Assembly (NCBI RefSeq): GCF_003611475.1
Contig: NZ_RAXT01000010.1
Location: forward strand, 24,251 to 88,250
DNA: 64,000 nt
Direction: 5' to 3'
Source: Acinetobacter rongchengensis
Lineage (GTDB): Bacteria; Pseudomonadota; Gammaproteobacteria; Pseudomonadales; Moraxellaceae
The position numbers and the translations under genes were made by a program. This document shows positions 9,274-19,037 of this stretch, piece after piece (within the stretch, counting starts at the first letter, position 1; each line of letters begins with the position of its first letter). The notes below the pieces were generated by a model. That model had not been told where the DNA came from, made no database searches, and saw only the letters and a program-made list of their open reading frames with translations.

Positions 9274-10446
9274 ATGACTTATAGAGAATATTATGATGAA
9301 TTGGTTGAGTTGATTTATAAAATTCCTATTCAAAATGATGGATGGGGAATTTTCCTAGCTAGACTCAATCAAGTAATGGATTCCTCAGCGATTCATGTTA
9401 TTGGCATGGATTTAAAATATAACGCGTTTTCATATAGTCGTGCAATTTCATTAAATACTGAAGAAGAAAGTGCCAGTATAGAAGTCAATTATATACAAAA
9501 TTATATTAAGAATGATCCACGGTGGGTTGACGTCTTAAATAAACAGCAGACAGGGTGGTATCAATGTCATCATTTTATTGATGATGCAACCATGGAATCT
9601 TCGGAAGTATATAAAAATATTTTAGAACCGAATCAAATTCGTTATAGTGCTGTACATGAATTAATTCAAGATGATCGCTTATGTGTCATTATTGGTATTA
9701 ATACCTCCAAGCAACGAGCGCCTTTAAATCAAGATGAATTAGATTTTTTAGATCAATTGGTGGTGCATTTAAAAAGAATTGCGGTAATTCAACGCTATAT
9801 CTTTGAATTTTCAAGTAAAGCAATTATTGGCTATTCACTGATTGATAAATTATCGCAACCGATCATTCTCATCAATTTAGACTGTAAAGTGGTTCATTTG
9901 AATACCTCGGCACAACAACTCATTCAAAAAACGAAAGTGGTGAATATATGTGATGATCAGTTGTTATTACCACAACCATTTCAACAAAAATTAGCCAGTA
10001 ACCTACAAAATATTGAATGTTTATTTAGGCAAAAAAGTGATCATCTACATGACGTCATCAAAGATGGCTGTATTAAACTTGACGATGGAAATGGCGGAAA
10101 GATATATATTTTTGCGACCTTATTAATCTCAGAACATGAGTTAAAGACTTTTGGTATTCGACCAACGGTAATGTTGACCATTTATCACCCTAAATATTCA
10201 CCTACGATAAATTCACATCTGCTACATACAGCATTTAATCTAACACCAGCGGAATCAAGAGTCGCTATTTTATTATTGGAAGGTTTTGTAGCAAAAGAAA
10301 TTTCAATAAAAAATAATGTTTCAATCGATACTGTGAGAAAGCAAATTAAGGAGATTTTAAGGAAAACGGATACAAATCGACAATCTGATTTGGTGAAATT
10401 GTTGTTGAGTATGCCCAAATATTTTAATGAAATTTTAACCGAATAA
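9274..10446 (+). CDS. LuxR-type solo transcriptional regulator
   Basis: The product has 390 residues. The C-terminus (about 320-385) is a LuxR helix-turn-helix: LTPAESRVAILLLEGFVAKEISIKNNVS followed by SIDTVRKQIKEILRKTDTNRQSDLVKLL. The middle (about 185-280) contains a PAS-like stretch (PIILINLDCKVVHLNTSAQQLI). The N-terminal 180 residues do not show an acyl-homoserine-lactone domain or a receiver domain. No synthase or partner lies nearby, so the signal is unknown. No ribosome binding site is obvious before the ATG, and 280 AT-rich bases precede it. Confidence 0.8.
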   Translation: MTYREYYDELVELIYKIPIQNDGWGIFLARLNQVMDSSAIHVIGMDLKYNAFSYSRAISLNTEEESASIEVNYIQNYIKNDPRWVDVLNKQQTGWYQCHHFIDDATMESSEVYKNILEPNQIRYSAVHELIQDDRLCVIIGINTSKQRAPLNQDELDFLDQLVVHLKRIAVIQRYIFEFSSKAIIGYSLIDKLSQPIILINLDCKVVHLNTSAQQLIQKTKVVNICDDQLLLPQPFQQKLASNLQNIECLFRQKSDHLHDVIKDGCIKLDDGNGGKIYIFATLLISEHELKTFGIRPTVMLTIYHPKYSPTINSHLLHTAFNLTPAESRVAILLLEGFVAKEISIKNNVSIDTVRKQIKEILRKTDTNRQSDLVKLLLSMPKYFNEILTE

Positions 10447-10833
10447 AAATTTCAATCCCTATTTATAAGTATTTTCAATACTAAAAAATATTTAAAAGAT
10501 TAAATATTGATTCTTTGAAAAATGGATATGTACATATCAATTAATTTATAAATCGCTGGCTTATATAGTTGAGTTTTAGATCTATTGATGGATTTAAGTT
10601 TCGAGAATGAGCGATTTAATTTTTGATCAGTTTTTGCTATCTGTTGCAAAGTCGCAAAAGTGAAAGGGGGAATGAGAATATTTATATCGTTAATAAGCCA
10701 GTGCATTCCAATTTTTCAGATATCAACAAAGTATAGCGGCGTTTCCAAAACAATAAATTTTATATGCCAATATGTATTTAAATAAAACACTGGTTATACT
10801 TCTACTTTGATTTATCTGAGTACGAGTAAAAGT
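10447..10833. other. Intergenic gap between the LuxR gene and thiE
   Basis: The 387 bases are AT-rich. A minus-strand open frame of 68 codons (10500-10706) lies here but has no proper ribosome binding site and no recognisable content. No terminator, riboswitch or RNA gene is seen; in particular there is no thiamine-pyrophosphate riboswitch before thiE. Confidence 0.5.
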
Positions 10834-11460
10834 ATGCGTGGCCTTTACCTCATCACCAATGATGATCCTATCGATTTACTCCTACAAAAATTAGAAGCAG
10901 CTTTGGCAACTCATCATATTGCCATTCTCCAGTACCGTCGTAAGAACATTGTTAAAACAGAACAATTGGGTGAAGTTGAATCGATCAAACAACTTTGTGA
11001 AAAGTATCAAACACCATTTGTGATCAATGATGATTTGGAGCTTGCAGAACAGTTTGGTTTAGGTGTGCATTTGGGACAATCTGATGGTGAAATTTCGGAT
11101 GCAGCTGCACGGTTGCCACAAGGCGTGATTATTGGTCGAACTTGCTTGAATTCATTAGAACTTGCAGAACAAGCCATTGCTGATGGTGCAACTTATATTG
11201 CTTTTGGTGCAATTTATGCGACATCGACTAAACCTGAAGCAGGGGATATTGGGCTGGATGTTTTAAAGCAGGCTTCTGAAAAATTTGACCTACCGATTTG
11301 TGCAATTGGTGGTTTAACTGTTGAAAATTCAAAAGTTGTGATTGATTCGGGTGCTGACCTTTGCGCCGTGATTAGTGATATATTAGCTTTACCCGTTGAA
11401 AATATTCCAGCACGTGTCGCAGCATGGGCACAACTTTTTGCAGAAACAGCATCATCTTAA
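10834..11460 (+). CDS. thiE: Thiamine phosphate synthase
   Basis: The 208-residue TIM-barrel enzyme joins the hydroxymethylpyrimidine diphosphate and thiazole phosphate halves of thiamine. Family blocks are GLYLITND at the start, ILQYRRKN, PFVINDDLELAEQFGLGVHLGQSDG (pyrimidine-diphosphate and magnesium site), IIGRTCLNSLELAEQAIADGATYIAFGAIYATSTKP and ICAIGGLTVENSKVVIDSGADLCAVISDI. The ATG at 10834 starts the family-typical protein; an in-frame TTG at 10807 would add nine unneeded residues. hemL follows 61 bases later on the same strand, a known pairing in Acinetobacter. Confidence 0.92.
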   Translation: MRGLYLITNDDPIDLLLQKLEAALATHHIAILQYRRKNIVKTEQLGEVESIKQLCEKYQTPFVINDDLELAEQFGLGVHLGQSDGEISDAAARLPQGVIIGRTCLNSLELAEQAIADGATYIAFGAIYATSTKPEAGDIGLDVLKQASEKFDLPICAIGGLTVENSKVVIDSGADLCAVISDILALPVENIPARVAAWAQLFAETASS

Positions 11461-11521
11461 TTTATATTGCCGTTTTTATATCATATTGAAATTTTAGTAT
11501 TTTACAGGATTGAGTAGATTT

Positions 11522-12820
11522 ATGAGCTTATCTCCAAAGCAAGAACAATTGTTTAAACAAGCCAGTAAGCATATTCCAGGTGGTGTGAATTCACCTGTAC
11601 GTGCATTTAATGGCGTGGGTGGTACGCCAGTGTTTATTGAAAAAGCCAAAGGTGCTTATTTATATGATGTCGATGGTAAACGCTATGTTGACTATGTCGG
11701 TTCTTGGGGACCCATGATTTTAGGTCATGCCCATCCTGATATTATCCAAGCAGTGCAAGATGCTGCTGTTGATGGTTTAAGTTTTGGTGCACCGACAGTA
11801 CATGAAACGACATTGGCAGATATTATTTGTGAAATTATGCCTTCGATTGAAATGGTACGTATGACCAATTCAGGTACTGAAGCAACTATGACTGCAATCC
11901 GTCTCGCACGTGGCTATACGGGCCGTGACATGATTGTAAAATTTGAAGGTTGTTATCATGGGCACTCAGATTCGTTATTGGTAAAAGCGGGTTCGGGTAT
12001 GTTAACTATGGGCGAACCGACTTCGAAAGGCGTGCCTGCTGATTTTGCTAAACATACAGTGACTTTACCCTATAACGACATCGAAGCTGTCAAAGCATGT
12101 TTTGCTAAATTTGGAAATGAGATTGCGGGTGTCATCGTTGAACCTGTTGCGGGCAATATGAATTTGGTTAAACCGATTCCAGGCTTCCTTGAAACAATTC
12201 GTGAACAATGTGATCAATATAAATCAGTGTTTATTATTGATGAGGTCATGACCGGTTTCCGTGTTGCATTAGGGGGGGCGCAAGCCTATTACAATGTAAA
12301 ACCTGACTTAACCACTCTCGGTAAAATTATTGGGGCAGGGCTACCAGTGGGGGCTTTTGGTGGTAAGCGTGAAATTATGGAATGTATTGCACCTCTAGGT
12401 GGTGTATATCAAGCTGGAACATTGTCTGGAAATCCATTGGCCATGCGTGCAGGGATTAAGATGTTTGAAAATTTACGTCAACCTAATTTCCATCAAAATT
12501 TGTCTGAAAAATTAGATCAATTATTAAAAGGCTTACAAGCTGCTGCTGATCAAGCAGGGATTCCTTTCTTTACTCAGCAAGCAGGTGGTTTATTTGGAAT
12601 TTACTTTACAGATCAAAAAGAAATCACCAGTTTTGACCATATTCTGAAATGTGATATTGATGCGTTCCGTCAATTCTTCCATGGCATGTTACAACGTGGT
12701 GTAAATCTTGCACCTTCAGCGTTTGAAGCTGGTTTTATCTCTGCTGCGCATAGTGATGAAGATATTCAATTTACGATTGAGATGGCTAAACAAGTTTTTG
12801 CTGAAATGAAGTCGATTTAA
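11522..12820 (+). CDS. hemL: Glutamate-1-semialdehyde 2,1-aminomutase
   Basis: The 432-residue PLP enzyme makes 5-aminolevulinate from glutamate-1-semialdehyde in tetrapyrrole synthesis. Visible are [70 protein letters not shown], the cofactor aspartate block [11 protein letters not shown], and the catalytic lysine in [18 protein letters not shown]. The ATG at 11522 is preferred; a TTG at 11510 sits directly on the ribosome binding site (AGGATTGAG). A terminator follows. Confidence 0.95.
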   Translation: MSLSPKQEQLFKQASKHIPGGVNSPVRAFNGVGGTPVFIEKAKGAYLYDVDGKRYVDYVGSWGPMILGHAHPDIIQAVQDAAVDGLSFGAPTVHETTLADIICEIMPSIEMVRMTNSGTEATMTAIRLARGYTGRDMIVKFEGCYHGHSDSLLVKAGSGMLTMGEPTSKGVPADFAKHTVTLPYNDIEAVKACFAKFGNEIAGVIVEPVAGNMNLVKPIPGFLETIREQCDQYKSVFIIDEVMTGFRVALGGAQAYYNVKPDLTTLGKIIGAGLPVGAFGGKREIMECIAPLGGVYQAGTLSGNPLAMRAGIKMFENLRQPNFHQNLSEKLDQLLKGLQAAADQAGIPFFTQQAGGLFGIYFTDQKEITSFDHILKCDIDAFRQFFHGMLQRGVNLAPSAFEAGFISAAHSDEDIQFTIEMAKQVFAEMKSI

Positions 12821-12840
12821 TTCAATTAGCTATGATCGAA

Positions 12841-12870
12841 AAAGCTCGCTGTTTACTGCGAGCTTTTTTA
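12841..12870 (+). terminator. Rho-independent terminator after hemL
   Basis: The stem AAAGCTCGC/GCGAGCTTT with an 8-base loop is followed by Ts, 20 bases after the hemL stop. Confidence 0.85.
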
Positions 12871-12892
12871 TGACGTATATTTTCAAATAAAA

Positions 12893-13957
12893 CTACAAAC
12901 GATAAAACTGTTTCGCATTGTGATGAAATACTTTTTCTAGTGCATTTTCATCATATTGCTGCACGATATCACTAAATGCATCAATGATATTGACTAAACT
13001 GGTATTGACCCGATCCATTGGAAAGTTTGAAGCAAACATGACCCGATAGGTTCCAAAACTATCGAAAGTATGGGTAATTAAAGGAGCAACAAGATCAATG
13101 ATTTGCTGTTTAGAAGCCAATTGTTTTTTCTTATAAAACTGATGTCCTAAAACAGGCATAAACAATCCAGACATTTTGGTGTAGACATTGGGTAAAGTCC
13201 CAAGTTCGGCCATATAGTCTTGCCATTGATAGAAAATATTTTCTCGAGCCGTTTCAGTTAAGCCTGTATTTTGTCCTACCTTTCCAAACAGCCCAACAGG
13301 TGTGCCCAAATGATCCAAAACAATCGATGTTTCAGGAAATCTTTTGGCTAATTCGATCACATCTGGAATCTGAGTTGAATACACCCATGCATCAAAGCTG
13401 AGGTTATGTTGCGCAATTTGTTCAAAACCTTTTAGAAATTTTTTATTGGTATATAAACTTGGATCATCTGTCCAATTATGAACACCTTGATCTTCATGGA
13501 ATGAAGCCATGCGACGAATACCACGTAAACGTTTTGAGGCTTTTTGATGTAATTTTAATATCTTTTTAAAATTACTATCGCAAGGATCAGCAGTAGCAAC
13601 GATCCCGCCTAGCTGAACAGTATCATCATTAAAAGGTAAAGATTCTAGAAATTCAGTTTCCCCAACGACACCTTTGCCCTTATGGTTAGCCCAACTTGCT
13701 TCTACATGGACGACTTGTTCAACGTGATACTGACCAATATCATTTTTGTAATCTTGAGGTAAATACGGTTGAGTGATATGTGTGGTTAAACCAACAGTAT
13801 CAATCAGATCTTTGGGTTTAACTAAACGCACCATTTTATCTAAGAGGAAAGGGTGATTTCCCAGTAGTTTAACGGCAAGTGCAGCTGCATGGGGTGTATG
13901 GTATGGATCCCATTGATGAATATGAGGATCAATAATTGGGAAATTGATATGTTGCAT
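12893..13957 (-). CDS. Amidohydrolase family protein (TIM-barrel, COG3618-like)
   Basis: The 354-residue protein has the amidohydrolase-2 layout: an N-terminal metal motif PIIDPHIHQWDP (HxH), VVHVEASW, LRGIRRMASFH, SIVLDHLGTP in the middle (metal histidine), VYTKMSGLF, and a C-terminal FASNFPMDRVN with the conserved Asp region. Members hydrolyse lactones and similar compounds (such as gluconolactone or dicarboxylate lactones); no specific substrate can be assigned. It faces hemL tail to tail. GGA lies eight bases before the ATG. Confidence 0.85.
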   Translation of the reverse strand: MQHINFPIIDPHIHQWDPYHTPHAAALAVKLLGNHPFLLDKMVRLVKPKDLIDTVGLTTHITQPYLPQDYKNDIGQYHVEQVVHVEASWANHKGKGVVGETEFLESLPFNDDTVQLGGIVATADPCDSNFKKILKLHQKASKRLRGIRRMASFHEDQGVHNWTDDPSLYTNKKFLKGFEQIAQHNLSFDAWVYSTQIPDVIELAKRFPETSIVLDHLGTPVGLFGKVGQNTGLTETARENIFYQWQDYMAELGTLPNVYTKMSGLFMPVLGHQFYKKKQLASKQQIIDLVAPLITHTFDSFGTYRVMFASNFPMDRVNTSLVNIIDAFSDIVQQYDENALEKVFHHNAKQFYRL

Positions 13958-14087
13958 ATAAGGTCCAAGTTGTTTTTTTTATTAGAAATACAATACATCA
14001 AATTGATAAAGTATGAATGTTATGTTTAGTAAATTTATTCACTATTAATATCTTAATTGAAAGATTTATTCATTTTAAATCGAATAT

Positions 14088-14113
14088 AACAAAAGCCCAA
14101 TTGGGCCTTTGTT
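14088..14113 (-). terminator. Terminator after the DUF3144 pair
   Basis: A near-perfect inverted repeat (AACAAAAGCCCAA then TTGGGCCTTTGTT) lies 20 bases beyond the minus-strand stop at 14135. The U-run on the minus strand is weak. Confidence 0.55.
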
Positions 14114-14134
14114 ATATTGCATTATTGAAATAAA

Positions 14135-14536
14135 TTAGTGTTGATGACCATCTTTTTTATCATGTTTATGTGTATGAAACTCTTCATTTTTTCTAAAACG
14201 AAGATAGTTGTCAAACTGCTCACAATATTCATCAAAATTGTCTTCGAGCATCATTTGGAACTGTTGTAAGACATAAGACATGACTTGTTCTTTGGCTTCA
14301 CGCATTTCTTCGCCATCTTTAAAGGTATTGGCAGCAACCCAAGTGTTAAAACGTGCAGTTGCAAATAACATTGCTGCACTCACTTGACCACGAAGTTGTT
14401 CTGGTTTGGGTTGCTGTCCTTTTGCAGGACGACAAAATTCGTTGGCTTGTTTAATAAACTCATCAGCACGCTCAAAAAAGACAGCATTCAAAGCTTCTTC
14501 TTCGGTAACATCAGCCGCATCGATTTTTTGAGACAT
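14135..14536 (-). CDS. DUF3144 family protein with a histidine-rich tail
   Basis: The 133-residue protein has the DUF3144 pattern: FFERADEFIKQANEF, then VSAAMLFATARFNTWVAANTF, then QFQMMLEDNFDEYCEQFDNYL. The function of this family is unknown; it looks cytoplasmic, helical and acidic. The C-terminal tail (EEFHTHKHDKKDGHQH) holds five histidines in 16 residues and could bind metal; this is inference. It follows a paralogue by 56 bases on the same strand. GGA lies eight bases before the ATG. Confidence 0.75.
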   Translation of the reverse strand: MSQKIDAADVTEEEALNAVFFERADEFIKQANEFCRPAKGQQPKPEQLRGQVSAAMLFATARFNTWVAANTFKDGEEMREAKEQVMSYVLQQFQMMLEDNFDEYCEQFDNYLRFRKNEEFHTHKHDKKDGHQH

Positions 14537-14592
14537 GTTTTATTCCACAACTACACATTAATTTTACGCAAGTATTATAGGCAATCCCGTAC

Positions 14593-14955
14593 TTAAACGA
14601 AACGTTTTACTTCCTCAGGATCAGCTTTTGGGAAATACGCTTCAAAATTTTCTTCATATTCATCAAGATTACTCTCAAGCATCGATTTGAATTGTTCTAC
14701 ATAATAATCCAAGATGACTTGACGGTCTTTTTTGAAATCATCAACGTGCTGGTAAGAACAAGCAGCATGCCACGCGCTAAAGCGAGCATTGGCATACATA
14801 AAAGAAGCACTGACTTTTCCAGGTTCAGTGGTGAGATGTGAAACTTGATGTGTTGAATCGATAAGCTGATTTGCTAAATTAATGAATTCATCTGCACGTT
14901 CAAAAAATTGCTCATCCGATTCATTATTTTCATATATTTCATCATTTTTAGACAT
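14593..14955 (-). CDS. DUF3144 family protein, upstream paralogue
   Basis: The 120-residue product shares FFERADEFINLANQL, VSASFMYANARFSAWHAA and QFKSMLESNLDEYEENFEAYF with the neighbouring gene, so the two arose by duplication. It lacks the histidine-rich tail. The ATG at 14955 (MSKND) has an AGGA seven bases upstream and is chosen over an upstream start at 14991. Function unknown. Confidence 0.75.
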   Translation of the reverse strand: MSKNDEIYENNESDEQFFERADEFINLANQLIDSTHQVSHLTTEPGKVSASFMYANARFSAWHAACSYQHVDDFKKDRQVILDYYVEQFKSMLESNLDEYEENFEAYFPKADPEEVKRFV

Positions 14956-15045
14956 TCGATTTCCTTTTGTGATCTTGTTTAGCTTTTGCAACTATAGCAT
15001 ACTTAAAATAGCCTAAGCATAGTTGAAATGATTCAGGAAAATAAG

Positions 15046-15678
15046 ATGCAAGATGCAATTGCGGTGCAAAGTTTAAAAAGTGATATTGCATTATTAAAGC
15101 AAAATATTTGGCCGCCTGTAGATTTATCCAATGTTCAAGGTTTACCGATTTATTATGGAACAAAACAACAAGTCGATGAATATTATACGCACTGGCTTGG
15201 TTTGATTGAAAGGGCGCAAGATTTATATCAACCTTTTATGCAAGATGAAGTGTTAGATGCTGTGCAATTACCGAGTCATTTAAATTTTCCGCTGTTTTTC
15301 TTTCATGTAGACCGTATACGGATCAATAAAACCAGAGCGAAAGAATCTAAAACTTTTCGTGGCATTGCTTCATTGTTAGAAAAATGTGGGCAATTTGATG
15401 CCGAACAAGTTGCTAAAATGACACACTGGTTGAATAGTGATGATACAGCAGCATTGGTCGCACATCGGGAATTTATCGATTTAAGAACCTATGTATTTCA
15501 ACATGGCCAAAGTGAATATACACGTACCCGTTTTTATGTGAATGGTATCGTGTTAAGTACAGAAAAAGATTTCGAAATTGTTGATGCAAGAGAGAAGCCA
15601 CGTAAGCAACGCAATGATAGTTATCGTGATCCTTTAGCTGATAATGGCGTATGGAAGATTTTTGGAAAGTATAAATAA
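15046..15678 (+). CDS. Conserved protein of unknown function
   Basis: The 210-residue product is not confidently recognised. It is predicted soluble, with a helical N-terminus (KSDIALLKQNI), a central LPSHLNFPLFFFHVDRIRINKTRAKE block and a charged C-terminus ending in DNGVWKIFGKYK. No signal peptide or membrane span is visible. The ATG at 15046 has AGGA seven bases upstream and is preferred over the one at 15028, which has none. It is divergent from the DUF3144 pair. A distant link to primosomal PriC-type proteins was considered but not supported. Confidence 0.7.
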   Translation: MQDAIAVQSLKSDIALLKQNIWPPVDLSNVQGLPIYYGTKQQVDEYYTHWLGLIERAQDLYQPFMQDEVLDAVQLPSHLNFPLFFFHVDRIRINKTRAKESKTFRGIASLLEKCGQFDAEQVAKMTHWLNSDDTAALVAHREFIDLRTYVFQHGQSEYTRTRFYVNGIVLSTEKDFEIVDAREKPRKQRNDSYRDPLADNGVWKIFGKYK

Positions 15679-15707
15679 GAACAGATTGATCTTAAGATTT
15701 TAAGAGG

Positions 15708-15735
15708 AACACTTATATAGCTTGATATAAGTGTT
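15708..15735. terminator. Bidirectional terminator between convergent genes
   Basis: The 11-bp stem AACACTTATAT/ATATAAGTGTT with a 6-base loop lies between two convergent stops (15678 and 15750). Confidence 0.6.
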
Positions 15736-15749
15736 TATAAATCTATAAA

Positions 15750-16754
15750 TTATTTTGCAGCATCAATTGCTTGACTTGCGACTTTATTGAATAGATTACA
15801 TTCAGACTTTAATGCTTTGAGAAAAATGCCTTGCATTTTCGCGTTTATACTTTCTTTGCCAAATAAAGTTATTGCTTGTTGATAATTTTGCTCATACTGT
15901 TTTGTTTTATTTGCATAAGAATTATATACACCGTTGTTATAATATTCGGCATAGTAATAATTCGCGCCAATTTTAACCACAGCTTCTATAGGCATATTTG
16001 ATTGAATTTTTTTTGATAAATACAATGGATATTTATTCAACGTTTTTTGCGTATATCCCAAAGGAAAAGATTTTTTTAGATCAAAGTTGGCTGAAGAGTT
16101 GCTCATATCAATATTGGCAAATGCAACATTATTTGAAGAAGTTGTGGATTTTAAGCAAGTTGCTCCAGCTGGAAACGTTTTACCGTGGAGTTTTTTTACA
16201 TAATAGGCAGGATATGTTCCAACAATTTCAGTCAATGTTGAATCTAAACCAGTAAAATGATTAAACGGATGCACAAATTCACTGATTGATTTTTCAGACA
16301 AATCAATCTCTTCATATTTATCAGTGCGTATTAGTTCCTGACTTGCATTGCTTGAGAATGGAGTATAAGTCCACATTATAGATTTTTTTGATGTGGGGGT
16401 GATTTTCGAGAAGGTTGTTAGTTGATATCCAAAGTTTGGTTCATCTGTAATTGAAGCTTGATATAAACCATCATTTGCCAAAACTGTATATAGGTATTCA
16501 GTTAGGTCTAAATTGTTACTACCATCTGTTGCATATTCTGCTTTGATATAAAGATTATTATCTTTAAGACTATATTTAACTTTTGAGAATAAATTTACAT
16601 CTTTTGTCGTATATCCTACCCCATAAGCATACCACTCAGTGTCAGTTATTACGGTATAGTTATTCAGTATATTGGAATCAAAAAGCGTCTCTGTAGCATA
16701 TGTTTTTGAAAATATAAATGGTAAGACAATGATAAAAATTATTTTATTCTTCAT
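15750..16754 (-). CDS. Secreted protein of unknown function
   Basis: The 334-residue product begins with a clear signal peptide (MKNKIIFIIVLPFIFSKTYA, cleaved before TETLF). The mature part is rich in Tyr, Asn and Lys, with alternating hydrophobic stretches suggesting beta structure, and contains two cysteines (ATCLKS near residue 198 and SECNLF near 316). No family is recognised. It lies alone between a convergent gene and a long gap. Confidence 0.65.
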   Translation of the reverse strand: MKNKIIFIIVLPFIFSKTYATETLFDSNILNNYTVITDTEWYAYGVGYTTKDVNLFSKVKYSLKDNNLYIKAEYATDGSNNLDLTEYLYTVLANDGLYQASITDEPNFGYQLTTFSKITPTSKKSIMWTYTPFSSNASQELIRTDKYEEIDLSEKSISEFVHPFNHFTGLDSTLTEIVGTYPAYYVKKLHGKTFPAGATCLKSTTSSNNVAFANIDMSNSSANFDLKKSFPLGYTQKTLNKYPLYLSKKIQSNMPIEAVVKIGANYYYAEYYNNGVYNSYANKTKQYEQNYQQAITLFGKESINAKMQGIFLKALKSECNLFNKVASQAIDAAK

Positions 16755-17127
16755 AAGTTATCCAAAATTATGAAAACTGGTATCTTAAGTATATAAAATA
16801 TCTCACTATCATCATATTTAAATAAACTCTTTTTACAAGCTATTTCTAATCGGGGAGGATGGGTATCAAAGGTTTGTTCTCGATGCGGAGTATTTAGAAT
16901 GATCCTGTTACGATTAAATTGGGGAACGATAATTAAATTAAGATTTCTTTTTCTTTCAAATTTTTATTTAAAAACTTAGGCTTTGAATTCAAGATGTTAA
17001 TTTTCGTTATTGAAGTAAAGTAATTAAAAAAGCGACCTATTTAGATCAAAACAGGTCGCTTTTTTATTCTCTAATGAATCAATAAATTAGCTTCATTCTA
17101 TACTTAAAAGCAAATTTAAAGATAAAA
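16755..17127. other. Intergenic gap with a terminator
   Basis: The 373 bases are AT-rich. Only the terminator hairpin at 17026-17065 is recognisable. No gene is seen. Confidence 0.5.
17026..17065 (-). terminator. Terminator after the histidine phosphatase gene
   Basis: The perfect stem AAAAAAGCGACCT/AGGTCGCTTTTTT with a 14-base loop lies 62 bases beyond the minus-strand stop at 17128; the A/T ends allow use in both directions. Confidence 0.8.
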
Positions 17128-18720
17128 TTACTGAATGTTATAGCATTGCTTTAATTTTAAATAATCATAATAGATACTGTTTGGTTTATAACGAGCATAA
17201 TCACACGCTATTTTAAAACTGGTCTCTTTTTCATTGTAAAGCATTTTAACCAATGTCAGGCCTTGCTTATTTTGATAAATATCCCACTGTAAATTGGCTG
17301 CCATTGGTGAAATGATTTCACCACGCCATGGGCTATTTGCATATGTATAGGTTTGATTGAATGGCAAAGGTTGCATCATTGCTTTTAATTCTAAACTGGT
17401 TGCTAAAGGAATTATAATTTCAGCATGGGCGAATCTTAAAACAGCGACATGATTTTGCGTTTTATTCAGTACAGCATCAACTTGTTTAAATAAATCTTGT
17501 TTTAAACCTTGCGCCATATTGGTTGTATAGCCCTGAGCTGTACTAAAGCTCGGCCCTTTGCTGTAGAAATCATTAGCATCATTATATTCGGCATAAAATT
17601 GAGCTGCGCTAGTGGGCATATATGCAGTAAAACGAGTTTGTCCGAGCTCTTCTTTTAAACCACCAGAAATTGAATACAACTCATATAAATATGCAGCTGC
17701 ATCAACAGGACTACTGATTTTATTTTTTCCTTTACCTGTTTCAGTGATGGTTGCACCATTGGGTGCTATAACACTATAGCTTCCGTTATTGGCAAAAACA
17801 TAATTGGTTTGACCAATTTTTTGAATAAAATCAGTTTTAAATAATGGGGTTAATACATCCAGTGCAACTTTTTGTGCATTTTTGTTGGTGTTTAATTCAT
17901 TCAATTTTTGCGCTAGATCTGGATTATGTTCTTCATAATCTTGATAGGCTAAACTCGCATCATATACTTTTTGATCTAGCTCGGAAGTGATAGAGGCTAA
18001 ATCATCTTGAGCATTTAAACTATGAAAATATAAAAGAAAACGGTTTACACCGCCATCAGCCAAGCTAGGGCTCACGGTACTTTTTAAGTGGGTATAACTT
18101 GCAGGGGTGATTTGCGCTGTCAAATTAGGTTGTTTTTGAATCAATTCATTGGTAAAGAATTTAGCGCTGTCTACTGCACGATCTACACCAGAGCTTGAAA
18201 CTTTGATGGTTTTTCCATCTGTCACAGCCTGATTGAATAACTTCGGTAAACGCTGTAATAGTCGATCTGCAATTCCACGATGTTCCTGAATACCAACGGC
18301 ACTTTCATTGCCATAACCAAACTGGCGAATACCTTCTACACCGTAACCAAGTAAAATATTGGCTTTCATCATAGCTTCAATATCTGGCCCTAACTTTTCT
18401 CCAAGCGGTGTGAGTGCGTTGTCTTGTTTTGCTTTTAACCATAAATGATAGAGTGCTAAGTCATATTTCATACTTGAAAGCCCTCGAGAACCATGTCGAG
18501 CAACAAGTTGGGTAAATACAGGCTGAAAATCTGTAGGTACCGCGGTGTAATCTGCAATTTTCTGCTGTGGCAGATAAGGTTGCTTAGTTTGCAGAAAGGG
18601 AATCGATGCCGTGTCTGTCGGTGGCGTCACTGTTGTTTGAGTATTTTGCTCATTACACGCGCTTAAAAACATACATGTGCTGAGAAAGAGTGTTGAATAG
18701 ATCAATTTTGAATATTTCAT
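17128..18720 (-). CDS. Histidine-type acid phosphatase lipoprotein (MINPP/phytase-like)
   Basis: The 530-residue protein starts with a lipoprotein signal (lipobox LSAC, Cys22). The phosphatase core shows the catalytic RHGSRG (usual RHGxRxP, with Gly in place of Pro) in QLVARHGSRGLSS, a second arginine in VSSSGVDRAVDSAKFF, and HAE (RFAHAEIIIP) near residue 440. HAE in place of HD is the pattern of multiple inositol polyphosphate phosphatases, so an inositol-phosphate or other organic phosphate ester is a plausible substrate (inference). It should be anchored to the outer membrane facing the periplasm. It is divergent from the TetR gene. Confidence 0.82.
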   Translation of the reverse strand: MKYSKLIYSTLFLSTCMFLSACNEQNTQTTVTPPTDTASIPFLQTKQPYLPQQKIADYTAVPTDFQPVFTQLVARHGSRGLSSMKYDLALYHLWLKAKQDNALTPLGEKLGPDIEAMMKANILLGYGVEGIRQFGYGNESAVGIQEHRGIADRLLQRLPKLFNQAVTDGKTIKVSSSGVDRAVDSAKFFTNELIQKQPNLTAQITPASYTHLKSTVSPSLADGGVNRFLLYFHSLNAQDDLASITSELDQKVYDASLAYQDYEEHNPDLAQKLNELNTNKNAQKVALDVLTPLFKTDFIQKIGQTNYVFANNGSYSVIAPNGATITETGKGKNKISSPVDAAAYLYELYSISGGLKEELGQTRFTAYMPTSAAQFYAEYNDANDFYSKGPSFSTAQGYTTNMAQGLKQDLFKQVDAVLNKTQNHVAVLRFAHAEIIIPLATSLELKAMMQPLPFNQTYTYANSPWRGEIISPMAANLQWDIYQNKQGLTLVKMLYNEKETSFKIACDYARYKPNSIYYDYLKLKQCYNIQ

Positions 18721-19037
18721 TGTTAAATGAGTAGTTTAGAAAATATGCATAACCCTATAGGTGGCATATGACGTTTTGATGACCTCATCCAAGCAATCTT
18801 TTTACTGGGCAGTTTTTAGATATTTCACTGTGTATTACCTGATCTTTTTTAAGTTGCTTGAATCTGATAATATTTTTAAATATCAATAACTTTTTAATAT
18901 TTACGATGTTTTGCTCTGTGAGCATTGAATAATAATACAGCGGTTTTCTTGTTTAGTGAATGATTTAATTCTGACTTCAGAACGTGATAAGTTACATAAT
19001 TTTTATAGACGACTGGTCTATTATTATTTATATTTAA
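18721..19037. other. Divergent promoter region between the phosphatase and tetR genes
   Basis: These 317 bases separate two divergent genes. Apart from the operator-like palindrome at 19005-19021 nothing is recognised. Confidence 0.5.
19005..19021. promoter_or_regulatory. TetR operator-like palindrome
   Basis: ATAGAC, five bases (gactg), GTCTAT form a perfect inverted repeat 16 bases before the tetR start. TetR-family repressors usually bind such sites over their own promoters, so this is the likely operator for the tetR-oxidoreductase operon. Confidence 0.65.

Noticed and set aside
10500..10706. 68-codon minus-strand open frame
   Set aside because: No suitable ribosome binding site, low-complexity composition and no recognisable family.
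10447..10833. Possible thiamine riboswitch upstream of thiE
   Set aside because: No conserved CUGAGA or related core was found before the start.
15046..15678. Assignment as a PriC-type primosomal protein
   Set aside because: Only vague similarity of helical pattern; no diagnostic residues could be pointed to.
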